Below, piece after piece: positions 23,442-35,734 of a stretch of 64,000 nucleotides of DNA. Both the position numbers and the translations under genes were made by a program. Each line of letters opens with the position of its first letter. Positions within the stretch are counted from its first letter, which is position 1. The DNA comes from Magicicada septendecula. Lineage: Eukaryota; Arthropoda; Insecta; Hemiptera; Cicadidae. The stretch spans positions 689,889,877 through 689,953,876 of the forward strand of contig CM068368.1 of the NCBI GenBank assembly GCA_034769895.1. Direction: 5' to 3'. The notes under the pieces were generated by a model. It did not search any database, had not been told where the DNA came from, and worked only from the letters and a program-made list of their open reading frames with translations.

Positions 23442-24622
23442 TGTAACGTGTCTAAATTGGGTCATTTCATTTATTGCGGGTATGGGACATTTGTATTTTA
23501 TTTATTTCATTTTTGCGGGATTTTATAAAAATATTGTGAAAGTTTTATTGTACGACAAACGTTACTTACATTATAACAGACCACGTGGCAAGAAACAGTG
23601 TTGAAACAAAGGCAAGGCGCAATTTCTGTGGTGTAACTCGGCAAGGAATTCGCACCACCCTAATTTTCTCAGAACTCTGTATATGTGTGACGATGCGCGC
23701 ACTTAACATCTCAAGCAGGGGCGCTGTAGTGACGCCGTGAAACTCCAACGGCGCTGTAAAAAATGGCGCATGAACGAACAGTTTGTGATATCAGCAAGAC
23801 GAACTACAGGAAATATCGTTAAGCCCCGCCTAATGCTAGTGACATCAGTCTAGCAGCGACAAATATCGTCCACGGTTACCTCACAAAAAACACATTATGT
23901 GCCATGCATAGAGTGAATAAACCACAGCAATTCCGCTTGAACGGCGACGAAAATCTGTTGGCAGTGAATACACAGTTCCTCCCGCTCAGCACAGGACGCA
24001 GCCCAGTTACTCTATACATGTCGGCCGGCACGGGGCCAAGTAGGCTCTCTACAAATTTTATAATTTTTTTTTCAGTAATAAAGTGCTCGAACAACAAAGA
24101 TCTGTCTGACCGCGGTTAGGTGAAAGTGCGGAACATATCCAGAGACTTTTTTCGGACACTAAAAGAAGTATGACCGAACAATGAGTGTGCGCGAAGACCG
24201 CGTGGCCGGCGTGGGGGGAATTTTATTATTATAAAAAATGTTAAGGGTAAAATAAATTTTGTGTGTTTGGGTGCGTGAAAAAATTGCAGGCTGGGCAGTC
24301 TTGAGTGTGTGTGTGTAAAAAATTAAGGTAAGCTGTAGTATAAGTTAGATTAAGAACGCTGATTATATAACCAAGCAATAGGTTTATCACAAAATTAAAT
24401 CAGATGCGGTAAAGTGTATAAAGAAATTTTAAACGATTCAAAATTAAAGTAAAAGGTAATTCTTTTCATTAAAAAATGAGTCAAGTTACTTATTTCAGGA
24501 ACCTGTAAATCACGCTAACATTTTACGTTCGTACGAGAATCCTGGCCCGGATAGAAGCTCTACAGGTAGGTCAAAGTAATTTATGTGTTTTAATAGATTT
24601 AATGAGTTTTATTAGTATCTAA
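23442..24622 (+). repeat. 5' LTR of element A
   Basis: 1,181 bp, TG...AA. Compared with the 3' LTR it differs mostly by small indels, for example GCCGGCGTGGGGGG near 24210, which is shorter in the other copy. Confidence 0.9.
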
Positions 24623-24623
24623 A

Positions 24624-24641
24624 TGGCGCAGCCGACAGGGA
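24624..24641 (+). other. Primer-binding site of element A
   Basis: TGGCGCAGCCGACAGGGA lies one base after the LTR. It resembles the TGGCGCAGTCGG-type primer site that several Gypsy elements use with tRNA-Ser, though I cannot confirm the tRNA. Confidence 0.65.
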
Positions 24642-24852
24642 CAGTTTTTATGAGTAAAGAAAAATAAAGTAAAAAACCATACCTACAAATAGGATGTTGG
24701 CGTGATTTGGAGGTTAAGTAGAAATGAGAACCGATTATATGTAAATGATGTTAAGATGTAGTTAAGCGATACTGAAATTATATTATACTGAATAATACAG
24801 AAATATTTAAAATTGAAATTTGATATAGAACGAAATATCATAAATAAGAAAA

Positions 24853-26207
24853 ATGGAAGACGGAGATAAAGTTAGTATGAGTGATGTAACTATCACGGGG
24901 GAGGGAGAAATTAATTCAGACCGTAAGATGGTCAAAGAAAGCGTTTCCAATGAATCAAATAATATAAATGATTCAGGATTGCAGACAACTCCAAACCTGA
25001 TAGACGAGAATAATCTGACACAATCGGTAATAATGAGTGGAGCACAAGCAGAATCTACTCCTGTAACGAATAGAGCAAAAGAGTTGTCAATAAATGATAT
25101 ATTTTACCTGATACAAACCAATACAAACCAAATCAATAACAAATTAGATGAACAAAAAAACGAAATGCTAGAATTTAAAAATAATGTAAATGAGAAAATA
25201 GATACGCAGAACAACAAATTGAATGAAATTAAGACCGAAATTAAAAGTGATTTTAATTGCAAATTGGATGAACTTAAAACTGAAATTAATAAAGTACAAA
25301 TCAAATGTGAGAGTAACTTTATCAAACTGACAAATGAATTAAAAGAAACGTTGAGTCACTCATTGAATAGTATGAATAATAAAGTTGACAAAATAGAGAG
25401 TAATGTGGCGGAAAAATTTGATAAACAAAGACAAAAGGTAACTGAAAATTTTGAATGTAAAACAGAGGATAATTATAATGATATGTGTAAAAACGTAGTA
25501 GTAGAGAGTAAGATAACAAATAGTAACAATAATATTGAGTGTAGTAATGTATTTGATGAATTAGTATCAGAGATCGATACGGTGAAACTAAATAATGAAA
25601 GTTCTGATGAGTTGGTGGAATGTGATAATGAAAGGGTAATGTGTATTTATGAGTTAGAGAGAGAGAGAGGAAAAATGATGTGGTAGAGTGGGGACAGAGG
25701 GTAAATTTTCCCTTTATTATTTATGATGTTTATGATGATGATTTAATGAGTTCACAAGTGTTGTTGTTGAAGGGCAAGAGTCCCGTATTGGTAGATGAGT
25801 TGAAGTGTTTATTTTTGTCGTGTAATTTTGTACCCTCTGTCCGGAATAATTGTGAGAGTGTGATGTGGTGTGGTGATGAGATAGAGTTAAACAGAGAATT
25901 GTATGTGGAGAAAGTAACAGAATTGTATAATTTGAATAGAAAGTATGATGAATGGAAAGAAAGTTTAAAAGTATATTTGAATAATAATGACTATAATGAT
26001 TTGACTAAAGTAATTAACCCGATCATGAATGTATTTACCGATGGAGACGTAACAAAAATGCCTAACGTTGACTGGTTTAATGAGTATTTTGGTAAGATGA
26101 GTGAAGTTAGTTTGTATGGTTATAATACACAAAACGATAACTGGTGTGTTAATGAAATTGAACGATGCTACATAATACCAAGATTAATCTGGGACGATGG
26201 AGGCTAA
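24853..26207 (+). pseudogene. Coiled-coil gag-like protein of element A
   Basis: It starts at ATG 24853. Residues 1-75 are acidic and Ser/Asn-rich. Residues about 80-200 form a coiled coil with DEQKNEM, KLDELKTEIN and similar heptads. A C-terminal domain of about 170 residues contains ELYNLNRKYDEWKESL, NPIMNVFTDGD and ends with LIWDDGG. That domain is shared with elements B and C and is not a capsid I recognise; there is no zinc knuckle. The first frame ends at 25686 and the domain resumes in another frame at 25680. The break falls in a GAGAGAGAGAGAGG run and B is uninterrupted at this point, so it is most likely a microsatellite slip. Confidence 0.75.
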
Positions 26208-28905
26208 ATTATAAAACAATAAAAGACAGTCATAAACATTATGTTTTATGGTTCTGACATGGCAGATGTGGACAATGAAGTGCGGAAAAACGGAACAGTT
26301 GATAACTAAAGTTTGTAAATAATTGTAGTGCATTTATTTATGTGTATTGTAGAAGGTCAGCTAAACAATGTATGTATATAGGTAAGTGATAATAATAAAA
26401 TTAATACTTTGCAATTTAAATAAATAATAACATTAATTTTGGAAACAGTAATTGGCTAATTTGTATAATGGCAAACAATAATAATGGAATTTGTATTTTC
26501 AGCAATTAATTTAAGCAAACCAGTTTGATATGTTTTAAATATTTTGAGTGATTATGTAAATGCTAATTAATTAAATTCTTTAAATGAATTCAATTTATTT
26601 TACGAGATTTGGAATTTGGTAATAGATGGCTAAATTGTTTGATGTAAACTAATGTTTTTGTGAAATGTTTCAGAGGTGAGGTGAAAGTATTGGGGTGTAG
26701 GGGGTAGATGTTTTGTGTATACCATGTTAAATGGATTGTAAGTATAGAACTTTTACAATATGAATCATGTATAATAAAAATGTTTACAGGTGTAAGTGAG
26801 ATGTTAATTCAATAGTGAGATTATTTGACATAATGGGGTTCAATAAAAATGATAATTAAAAAATTTAATAATAACTGAAAATGATATATACTAATTATTA
26901 ATAATAAATTTGGAAATTTTTGTGTGTGGTGGGAGGTAACTCAGGTGAGTCACGAATTAAAATTTTATAACATAAAAAAAAAATTTGCTAATTCAAATTT
27001 TGATCCAAGAAAAATGCTTGTGTTCTATTTAAATAACTATACGCTCAGACATTCAATATAAGGTGTTCATGCTATAATTTTAAATATATTATTTTATTAT
27101 CGTAGGTTAGATATAAGCATTGATAACAATATGTGTCTTCATTATGTGTGTATATTTGCAACCAAGTAAAAAATTAAACCGTCTGGCAGGCGGTCAACAT
27201 AAATGATCAGAATCAGAAAAAGGGGAAACAATGAGGGTAGAAGTAAGTATTGATAAATATATATATTTCATGTAATTTGTTCAATTTTGAGATGTGTTTT
27301 CATTGTGTTAGTAAGATCAGCTGATCAGCAGTACATGTCACTGGTAAAATGGGTTATAAATGTTCCAAGTAATTAATGTTTAATGTAATGTTTAATGTAT
27401 TACAGATGTTTTAAAGTAATGAGAAAAGTAACTTGATAAAGTGAGAAATAAAGTAACAATTTGTGAAAGCTAATAAGAGATAGTGTTTGGGTGACGAATA
27501 TTTTATGGGACACATAGATCTGTCCAAGTTGAAGTTAGAGTTGAAGTGGTAAAGATCGAAATATTGTTTTGAAGTAAGGTAATGGTGTTTTGAGTTAATG
27601 TAATGTTATAGAATTTTCAGAAGTATTGATGTTGACACAGTAGTTGTGGAGAAAATATGTAGAGTTTTGAGTGATATATTAATGTTTATAATTGATGTTG
27701 TTCTTTTGTTGTAATCGAAGTGAGGTAATGAGATTGAGATTTTGGGGATGGCAATTTTGTAGTAGGGGGTAGTGTAATGTGGGAGTCCGCAACATAATGA
27801 TAAGTTGGGACGGGATTGGGACCGATTTAGTGGGACGGGGCCGCCTTAGGTAGAATCCAGGGGCCAGATAAGGGAAATGAGTTTTTTTGGCGGGGGGGAG
27901 GAACACGTATCCTATGTACAAAGGGTTAGAGAGTATTTTTTTTATATATCGAGAGAAGGTGGCGATTTGAGTTTAATGATAAGTTGGGGTTAGAGAGTGT
28001 TTTGGTAGAGATTTTGTTAGAGATGGGTGTCATGTGAGTTACAGTTGTTAGAGGTTAGAGTCAAAGGGAGAAAGATTATATGTGTATACAGAGCAAGTAG
28101 TAAATTAAATGAGATAAATGTTTAAATCACCCACAGTAACGGAGAATAAGATTGGTAAGCAAAGAAAGAGATTTATAATAAAAATATAAAATTTTAATTT
28201 ACAACCAGTGACAAATTTTGATAGCATTTGGAAATGTAAAATCAAGAATTGTTTATTTTGAATAATTTAAATGTCAATTTGATTATTATTAATATTTTGT
28301 TATTTTAAATGTTTAGTATTATTATGTTTTGTGTTTCAAATTAGGATATTACAGATGTCAAATGTATTTTCAGATAGAAAGTATACATAACGTATGTAGG
28401 TCAAGGTTGTGGACTTGACCTAGTTTCGATCAGCTGACAGTGAGGTCATATAGCAATTAAGCTTGTTTCATATGGAAGTCAATTCAACTTGTGTTTTTTA
28501 ATCAATTTAGACAAATTCTAAATAATTCCAAAGGAAACATTTTAATAAAATTTTTTTTTGAATTTTAAAATTTTTTGGAAAATATTTTTTGGAAAAAAAA
28601 AATCTTGATTTTTCGCCTGCCAGTTAATGAATATTTTAAGTATTGATTATTTTATTGTTTGTGTATTAACCATGTTTATTTTTACTGATTTATTGTATTG
28701 ACTTGTATTGTTAGACTCTAAGTATTCACATGTTAGGTTAAGGATATGTTTAATTAGGAGAAATGTTTAAATTAACTCATTTTAAATAAAACAGAAAACA
28801 AGAGAATTTTTTTTGATAAAGTATTTTATTTCGAATTTTGAATTTTTTTTCTTAGATGAAATCGTAAATTTTAAAGAATTGTTCAATGTATAATATGTAA
28901 TGTGA
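26208..28905 (+). other. AT-rich interior of element A
   Basis: No open gene. The first 110 bases after the stop resemble the corresponding stretch of element C (46838-46945, opposite strand). Around 27745-27830 a G-rich stretch weakly resembles the reverse-transcriptase scrap of C and H, suggesting decayed pol. A hairpin-like ACCGTCTGGCAGGCGGT at about 27179 also has a counterpart in C. Confidence 0.5.
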
Positions 28906-29262
28906 GTGTGTGTGAGCCCAGTATCTGCTAAAGACAGCCCAGCTTGCAGAAAAGGGGAAACATATCGGTGGAGGATCTGGCATAGTCTAAGCCAGGGATT
29001 GAGGATTTTGGGGGGTAGCATGTTAGAAGGTGAGGTGTGCTGTGGTACTTGTCTGTTCGATTTTTCGGTGTTGGGATCTCTTACGGAGAAGTCCAGTGAT
29101 CTCGTTCAGATGCGTCCATATTCGCCGAGCCAGGGGGGGTCGTGTACCCATGAAGATTAAGAACCAGGGGGTTGTTGGCACCAGTTCCTCACCGGTCCTC
29201 TTAAGGGTTTATCAATGAGATTTCTTCTGTTTTGGACAGCAGAATTCTCATTGAGGGGGTAT
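28906..29262 (+). other. Conserved 3' noncoding domain of element A
   Basis: About 350 bases before the 3' LTR are conserved in B (35735-36110) and C (43271-43640), including CTGGCTCAGCG-type and GAGATCACTGGAC-type blocks on the other strand. It ends in a hairpin (29213-29253) and the G-rich tract GAGGGGGTAT that primes plus-strand synthesis. Confidence 0.75.
29213..29253 (+). ncRNA. Hairpin beside the polypurine tract, element A
   Basis: CAATGAGA (29213-29220) pairs with TCTCATTG (29246-29253), with further TTCTTCTG/CAGAA pairing inside. The G-rich tract follows directly. Confidence 0.7.
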
Positions 29263-30431
29263 TGTAACGTGTCTAAATTGGGTCATTTCATTTATTGCGG
29301 GTATGGGGCATTTGTATTTTATTTATTTCATTTTTGCGGGATTTTATAAAAATATTGTGAATTTTATTGTACGACAAACGTTAATTACATTATAACAGAC
29401 CACGTGGCAAGAAACAGTGTTGAAACAAAGGCAAGGCGCAATTTCATGGTGTAACTCGGCAAGGAATTCGCACCACCCTAATTTTCTCAGAACTCGGTAT
29501 ATGTGTGACGATGCGCGCACTTAACATCTCAAGCAGGGGCGCTGTAGTGACGCCGTGAAACTCCAACGGCGCTGTAAAAAATGGCGCATGAACGAACAGT
29601 TTGTGATATCAGCAAGACGAACTACAGGAAATATCGTTAAGCCCCGCCTACTGCTAGTGACATCAGTGTAGCAGCGACAAATATCGTCCACGGTTACCTC
29701 ACAAAAAACACATTATGTGCCATGCATAGAGTGAATAAACCACAGCAATTCCGCTTGAACGACGACGAAAATCTGTTGGCAGTGAATACACAGTTCCTCC
29801 CGCTCAGCACAGGACGCAGCCCAGTTACTCTATACGTGTTGGCCGGCACGGGGCCAAGTAGGCTCTCTACAAATTTTATAATTTTTTTTTCAGTAATAAA
29901 GTGCTCGAACAACAAAGATCTGTCTGACCGCGGTTAGGTGAAAGTGCGGAACATATCCAGAGACTTTTTTCGGACACTAAAAGAAGTATGACCGAACAAT
30001 GAGTGTGCGCGAAGACCGCGTGGCCGGAATTTTATTATTATAAAAAATGTTAAGAATAAAATAAATTTTGTGTGTGTTTGGGTGCGTGAAAAAATTGCAG
30101 GCTGGGCAGTCTTGAGTGTGTGTGTAAAAAATTAAGGTAAGCTGTAGTATAAGTTAGATTAAGAACGCTGATTATATAACCAAGCAATAGGTTTATCACA
30201 AAATTAAATCAGATGCGGTAAAGAGTATAAAGAAATTGTAAACGATTCAAAATTAAAGTAAAAGGTAATTCTCTTCATTAAAAAATGAGTCAAGTTACTT
30301 ATTTCAGGAACCTGTAAATCACGCTAACATTTTACGTTCGTACGAGAATCCTGGCCCGGATAGAAGCTCTACAGGTAGGTCAAAGTAATTTATGTGTTTT
30401 AATAGATTTAATGAGTTTTATTAGTATCTAA
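29263..30431 (+). repeat. 3' LTR of element A
   Basis: 1,169 bp, matching 23442-24622. It is preceded by GAGGGGGTAT and followed by the CATT duplication. Confidence 0.9.
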
Positions 30432-30756
30432 CATTCCTTTGTTTTGATATTTTTTATTTTAGGCCTCATAAGTCATCGAAATGTTGTTGCAAGTTGTGCT
30501 CACATAATTTTTGAATTTTGGCATTTGTATTTTATTTACAGTTACTTGTCCTTCGTGATGACATACGGCCGTACATTTTATTATATCTAAGTTTATTTTG
30601 GTATCAATTCAATTCTCACGGTTGTGGATTTATTATATTATCATTTCCATTCCATATTATACCCTTCTCCTTTTTGTTCGACACTTCATTATTCTTCACC
30701 TCTTCTCCTTCAAGTGTTTGATATTCACACTTATTCTGGATGAATTCATGGCATTA

Positions 30757-32818
30757 TTATGCGTTCCATCGATCAGCCGTTTCTTCTTCTTCATCGATAA
30801 CTTGCCTTCCTCCCTGAGAGGTGTTTGATTGGTTCCCATTACTCCTCGATGGAATCCAAAGTTCTGGTGGGTTGCGTTTATTGTACGCTATTCGAAAATT
30901 CTCCGCTGGATTATCACTGAAAGGTATCCAGTCATAGTTTTCTTCTTCTGGCTGGTTACTTCCGGATGGTGCGTCCCTTCTCTGGTTACCACTTCCGGAT
31001 CTCACTCCAACAACATTGTTTACCTGTCTTATATTTTCTGCAGTCTCTTCCCTTGGGTTCGGGTTATCATTCTGACCGTTATCATTGTTTTGTTCATTGG
31101 ATGGTGGTCTCGTGTAACGCCTCTCTTGATTATTTCGATTGTTCCCTCTTATAAAGTTTACCCTCTGCTGATTGTTATTATTTCGGTTATCTCCGTTCCC
31201 TCTTCTATTATTATTTTGATAATTTGTATTACTACTATGATTCCCATAATTATGATTGTTATTGGGATAGTTGTTGGGATGCTGGTTTGGTCCATTGCCC
31301 CTGTAATTGTTATTGTTTTGATTATTTCCGTTAAACAGTAGATTGCCCTGGTTATAATTTGGGCGGTTTCCCCTATATGGATAGTTACTATCATTCCGGT
31401 TTTGGTTACTCGGATAGTTATACTGGGGTTTGTTATAAGACGGATTGCTATTAGGTGGGTTTTGGTTTTCATTCCCCCGGTTATACCTCAAATTGACCAT
31501 TCGATTACGATGATACTGTCTATCGTTTTCGTGGTCCTCCAGTAAATTGGCCATTCCCTGTATGGTCTTTATTTGTCCCTGTCTCCTGGCCCTCTGTATT
31601 GCGTCTTCGTAGTGATATCCCAGTTGAATGACTAGGGACTCTTCGGTTCGAGGTTTCGAGCTAGACAAACCTTTCCCAAGAAGTATGATGTTAGTGTATT
31701 CCCCGCCTGTGGCTCATATCTTCCGTTGCTTATGTCGTTTCTTACCACATTTTGGGTCGATTCTGACCAGTATTTTTCGCGAAATAATGTTTTGAACTCT
31801 TGTGTACAGCTGATTTCTGGTAGTGTGGCTGTCCACCAATTGTCGTTCGTGTCTCGAAACATCTCATCGATTAGACTTCTCACCGTCGTCCATCTGGTAT
31901 CCTTATTCTTCTCGATGAGCTCCTCCATCCTCTTCAGAAATTCTATAGGGTTTCTTCGGTAACTCTTAAAGTTTATTATTTCCCTATTTTCGTTGGTAAA
32001 GATGTGAGTGCTACTGCAAGGCTTCTCCCTCAAAGCGTCTAGTTCCTCTTGCATCTGTTTCTCCTTCTGACTGATTTCTCTGATTTTTCTTTATTTTCTT
32101 GAGTTTTCTCATCAATCTTGTTGATAGTGGTATATACTCTTTCAACGCGTTCGCTGACATCAGTCTGGATTTCCTTGTGCCTCTCCTTCAGCTCCTGAAG
32201 CACCTCCCGTTTGTTTCTTGTGCACTCTTCAGTGGTGATTTTATAAAGTTCTTGTATTCTGACCTTTTCTTTCTCTTCGACGAGATTTATCTGATTGTTG
32301 AAATTTTCATGGACTTGTATTACAGCGTTGTTTGTCTCGTTTATATTCTGTGTTAGCTCCTCTCGACACTCCGCCAATTGTTGCATCAATTCTCTCTTCG
32401 TATTCTCAATGTCTTCGTTGAATTGTTGTTGAAGTGTTTCCTTATTATTTTCAATCTTGTTGTTTAACACTTCAAGATCCTTTTTTATCTGCTTCTTCAG
32501 CTCCTCACTCTTCTTTTCTAACGCCTCTTAGCTGCTTTCCAATTTGTTATTCAGGAGTTCTATATTCTTCTCCAAAAATTTCCTGTCTTCCTTCCTTCCC
32601 TCTTGCAATGACTCTAATTTTTTATTTGCTTGTCAGAATTGCTCCATCATTATTCTGAACATCTCCTGCGTGCTCATGTCTTCCTTCTGAGTGGGTTTGC
32701 TAGGTTGGTCCCCTACCATGACTTCCACCTCCGGTTCTGTTTGAGTTGGATTTTCTGGTTGGTTTAATCGAGGATCCTCTTCGACTAGCTCCCTGATCAT
32801 TTCTTCAATTTCGTCCAT
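30757..32818 (-). pseudogene. Gag of element G
   Basis: Read right to left from ATG 32816-32818. The N-terminal region is acidic. A coiled coil follows (32620-32060). A typical Gypsy capsid lies at 32054-31632, with FKSYRRNPIEFLKRMEELI, WTTVRSLIDEMF and EFKTLFREKYWSE. The C-terminal nucleocapsid-like region (31500-30900) is extremely Asn/Arg/Tyr-rich and has no CCHC knuckle. It carries at least two in-frame stops (near 32632 and 32527) and two frameshifts (near 32050 and 31660). No protease or RT follows; the gene is succeeded by the insertion of element A and then about 0.9 kb of noncoding interior. Confidence 0.85.
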
Positions 32819-32914
32819 CTCTTCTGGCTAATTTTCCTCTTCAATTCCTTTCTGTCTGTCCTTCCTGGTAACCACTGAGTGTCTCTTCATAGCCACCGTT
32901 GGCCTTCTTTTACA

Positions 32915-32932
32915 GCCCCACGTTGGGCGCCA
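32915..32932 (-). other. Primer-binding site of element G, tRNA-Lys
   Basis: The plus strand reads GCCCCACGTTGGGCGCCA, the 3' end of animal tRNA-Lys(CUU) with its CCA, so the minus-strand RNA can anneal 18 nt of that tRNA. It is 3 bp from the LTR edge at 32936. Confidence 0.85.
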
Positions 32933-33215
32933 ATCTGTAACGTATAATTAGCGGTCGCTATTTTTCAAGCCCGCGATGGAAGCCAATCTGTAACGTATCA
33001 ATAGAGAAGTCCTCGTCTTCGTTCACGCCTCACCTGGTATTCGTCAATCTGTAACGAATAGATCGGTTCGTACCTGCAAAATGTGTACAATTTGTATGTG
33101 TTTTGTATGATTAGTGCGTTCGCCTCGCACCGGGTCGTTACAGTAATTTTGATGGCTAGCGATGTTCATAGCGTAGATATAATCACCTATATACTACGGC
33201 AGTAACCTTACCTGT

Positions 33216-33223
33216 TATTTATA
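33216..33223 (-). promoter_or_regulatory. TATA box of the element G 5' LTR
   Basis: TATAAATA on the minus strand, about 280 bp before the primer site, directing transcription into gag. The same box is at the matching place in the other LTR. Confidence 0.55.
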
Positions 33224-34607
33224 GGGGTGTGATAATCCCGGGTGGCGCCAAGTCGTTTTACAAAAACAACTAAAATTATGGTTAAACAAGTTATCAGCGT
33301 TGCGGGATGGTGCATTCAAATAGTTCCCGCTCGCACGGCCGTCCCAATCGTCGCTTCTGCTGTGTGACTGACAACTTGTTTACTGCTACGATTTATTCTT
33401 AAACACAAGTAATTGATATATAGCACTCCCTATGAAATGATAACGACGGTTACTCCCTGTAATAAATATTTTTTAATGGGTGATAACTGAAAACATTCAC
33501 ATTTACAATAATACAATTATAAATTCGCACCGACTGATTACATGAGATCTTGCCTTCAGGTTTGGCGAATATGATTTAAGAACCATTTAACTTTGCGTTG
33601 CTGCTTACATTAAGTGTATTACAGTTATTATTCGTTTCCCAAATCGTGGATCCTTTTGGCTATGAGTTAAAGAACTCCAATGGTTACAATAAAAATATAT
33701 ATTACCTTAATCTAAGTGTACATAAAGAAATATGTGTGCTGTTACAATCTGTTGTGTTGTGTCGTAAAAGTGTTCTGTAAGTTTGTGTTTAATTCATAGG
33801 TTATAATCAATGTTAACAAGGTTCTATTAAGTGTTAATTTGCTCAAATATTCTATGAAAGAGAAATATTGTTTCTATAGTGCGGTAAATTTACCTTTTAA
33901 AATTATTTAAAGTGATTAGGGTTGGTGGAAAATAAATAATTTGATGGTACTTAACACCTCAACGTGTCTAGGTGCCTTCGTTGTTTAATCGGGTACGATG
34001 TGGCTGCATAAGTTCAGTTTTCATGGATTTTGGGCTTCACTAGATGGGGCGTCTGTTTCGTCATGGGTCTTGACATTCTTTTCAATGGATATTTTCTATT
34101 TAATTGGCCTTGGGTCTTGAATTATCTGCTACAACGGTCATCTGCTTCTCCAACGATCAAGTTCAGCAACTTTTAACAACTGTTTGCATTAATTTACACT
34201 GAAAAACGCTCTTCCAAATATTTGCATCTGCATTGGCTTAATGACGCTTCGTTTCTTGTTAATTCCAACGGTATTCTCGTCTTCAACCGCCGTTTCCATA
34301 GTAACGGAATGATTCTGATTGGTTGATTTTGAGATGAGGTATTGTTATCAAAATTCGAATTCTTCGTATATCTTCTGATTACTGTTATTCCTCCATCTTC
34401 CTTCCTGGTTATTAAATATTGTCACTATAGTATTTATTCTCGTTCATAGATTATTTTGATACCCCACAAGCTTGGGTAATTTCAGATTTTAAGTTTTTAC
34501 AATTATGTTAATGCTTGTTAATTACATTTCTTTTTGTACAATAATGCCTATTACAATATTTTGTGTTATAAATGATTTACAATTTATTCTTGGTGATTCC
34601 TTCACCT

Positions 34608-35734
34608 TGAAGTGTTATTAGCTTTAAATTAATTAATTAAATTGTTGACATACTGAAGAAACTGTCACTTACCAGTTGCAAATATATATAAGGGTTTACC
34701 AGGATGTCGTCTGATGTACTTAGGCAGAGAAAAACGGGCAATGCAATGACAAACACACATTGATGTGTTTAATTGACACTTTTTATTAACTTTTAATTTT
34801 TTGATATTAACTATTAAATTTTAACTCCCTCTTCATCAATTTCTTTTACATTACATCGTTAATAATTATTGGAATATCAGTTCAATTTTAATTTACTAGC
34901 GGTTCATTCGAAAAACTTTGCTTGAAAACATTGATACTTGTTATACATGAAATGAAAATAGTTGCGATACTTATGACTAAACACTTAACATTCTAACCAT
35001 GGTATCTAAATTATGAAAGCGACCCATATTGCTCTCTCACTCACTCACATTCGCACACATACCCCATTTAATTAAGCGCTTTTTTCTTTCATTTTATATT
35101 TTATAATTAATTGATTTGAGATACTGTTACGTGATATCGGCGTCCCTGCAGGTCACTAGTTGATCCCCACGAGTTCTTTGTTCACTTTTGTCCGAAAAGT
35201 TTCCGCTGTTAATTTCGATATTAACTGGTTAAATTTTGCACTGTTTTATGGTTCTGGACTCACATTTCTATAATTACAATTTTTCTTTAGCACGTGACAC
35301 TATTGTACAGCCGGCCGACTGTAGGTGTGGAAAACGACAACGCAGTTCTCTCAGCGTCTATATAAACCACGCCTTCTTCATCCATGGCAACTTTGTTCGT
35401 GATTCGTTGATAAAGATCACATGACACAATAATGAGTCGTCACGTGATATCACCTGTTGAGCGAGTATAGGTAATTTTGTCTTGTCTTTGGGCTCGCCAC
35501 AAAGTTTTATTTGTCCACCAACGGAAAATACACGCATGTGCGCACAAGCTGACATTCCACGGTGTTATCGTTGTGCGCTAGGCACGGACCGGTACAGGAT
35601 TGTATACAGGGTGTCCAAATAGGTGTTAGTGGTCTCGGTGGCCGCAAAGGGTGTCCAAACCGATTATTTCCCAATAGTTGATATTAAATGAAATAAAAAA
35701 AAAAACATACCTCCTTCAAAATTGTCCCATTACA
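34608..35734 (-). repeat. 3' LTR of element B
   Basis: Preceded on the plus strand by ACCT. On the minus strand the G-run GGGGGGGTAT meets its edge. Confidence 0.92.

Larger units (their letters stand above)
23442..30431 (+). mobile_element. LTR element A, gag-only, plus strand
   Basis: Two LTRs (23442-24622 and 29263-30431) share TGTAACGTGTCTAAATTG at the start and TTAGTATCTAA at the end. CATT flanks the whole at 23438-23441 and 30432-30435. A primer site follows the first LTR, a G-rich tract precedes the second, and the only coding region is a gag-like gene at 24853-26207. The LTRs differ by a dozen or so small changes. It is inserted in the interior of element G in the opposite orientation. 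Confidence 0.9.

Noticed and set aside
27745-27960. A structured module in element A
   Set aside because: I could not find the CGGGCG linker or the paired helices; A may lack it or be too diverged to see by eye.
28906-29160. 84-codon protein in the conserved 3' domain
   Set aside because: The DNA is conserved in A, B and C but no common reading frame is, so the constraint is not obviously coding.
32915-32932. tRNA-Lys gene
   Set aside because: Only the last 18 nt including CCA are present, at an LTR edge; it is a primer-binding site.
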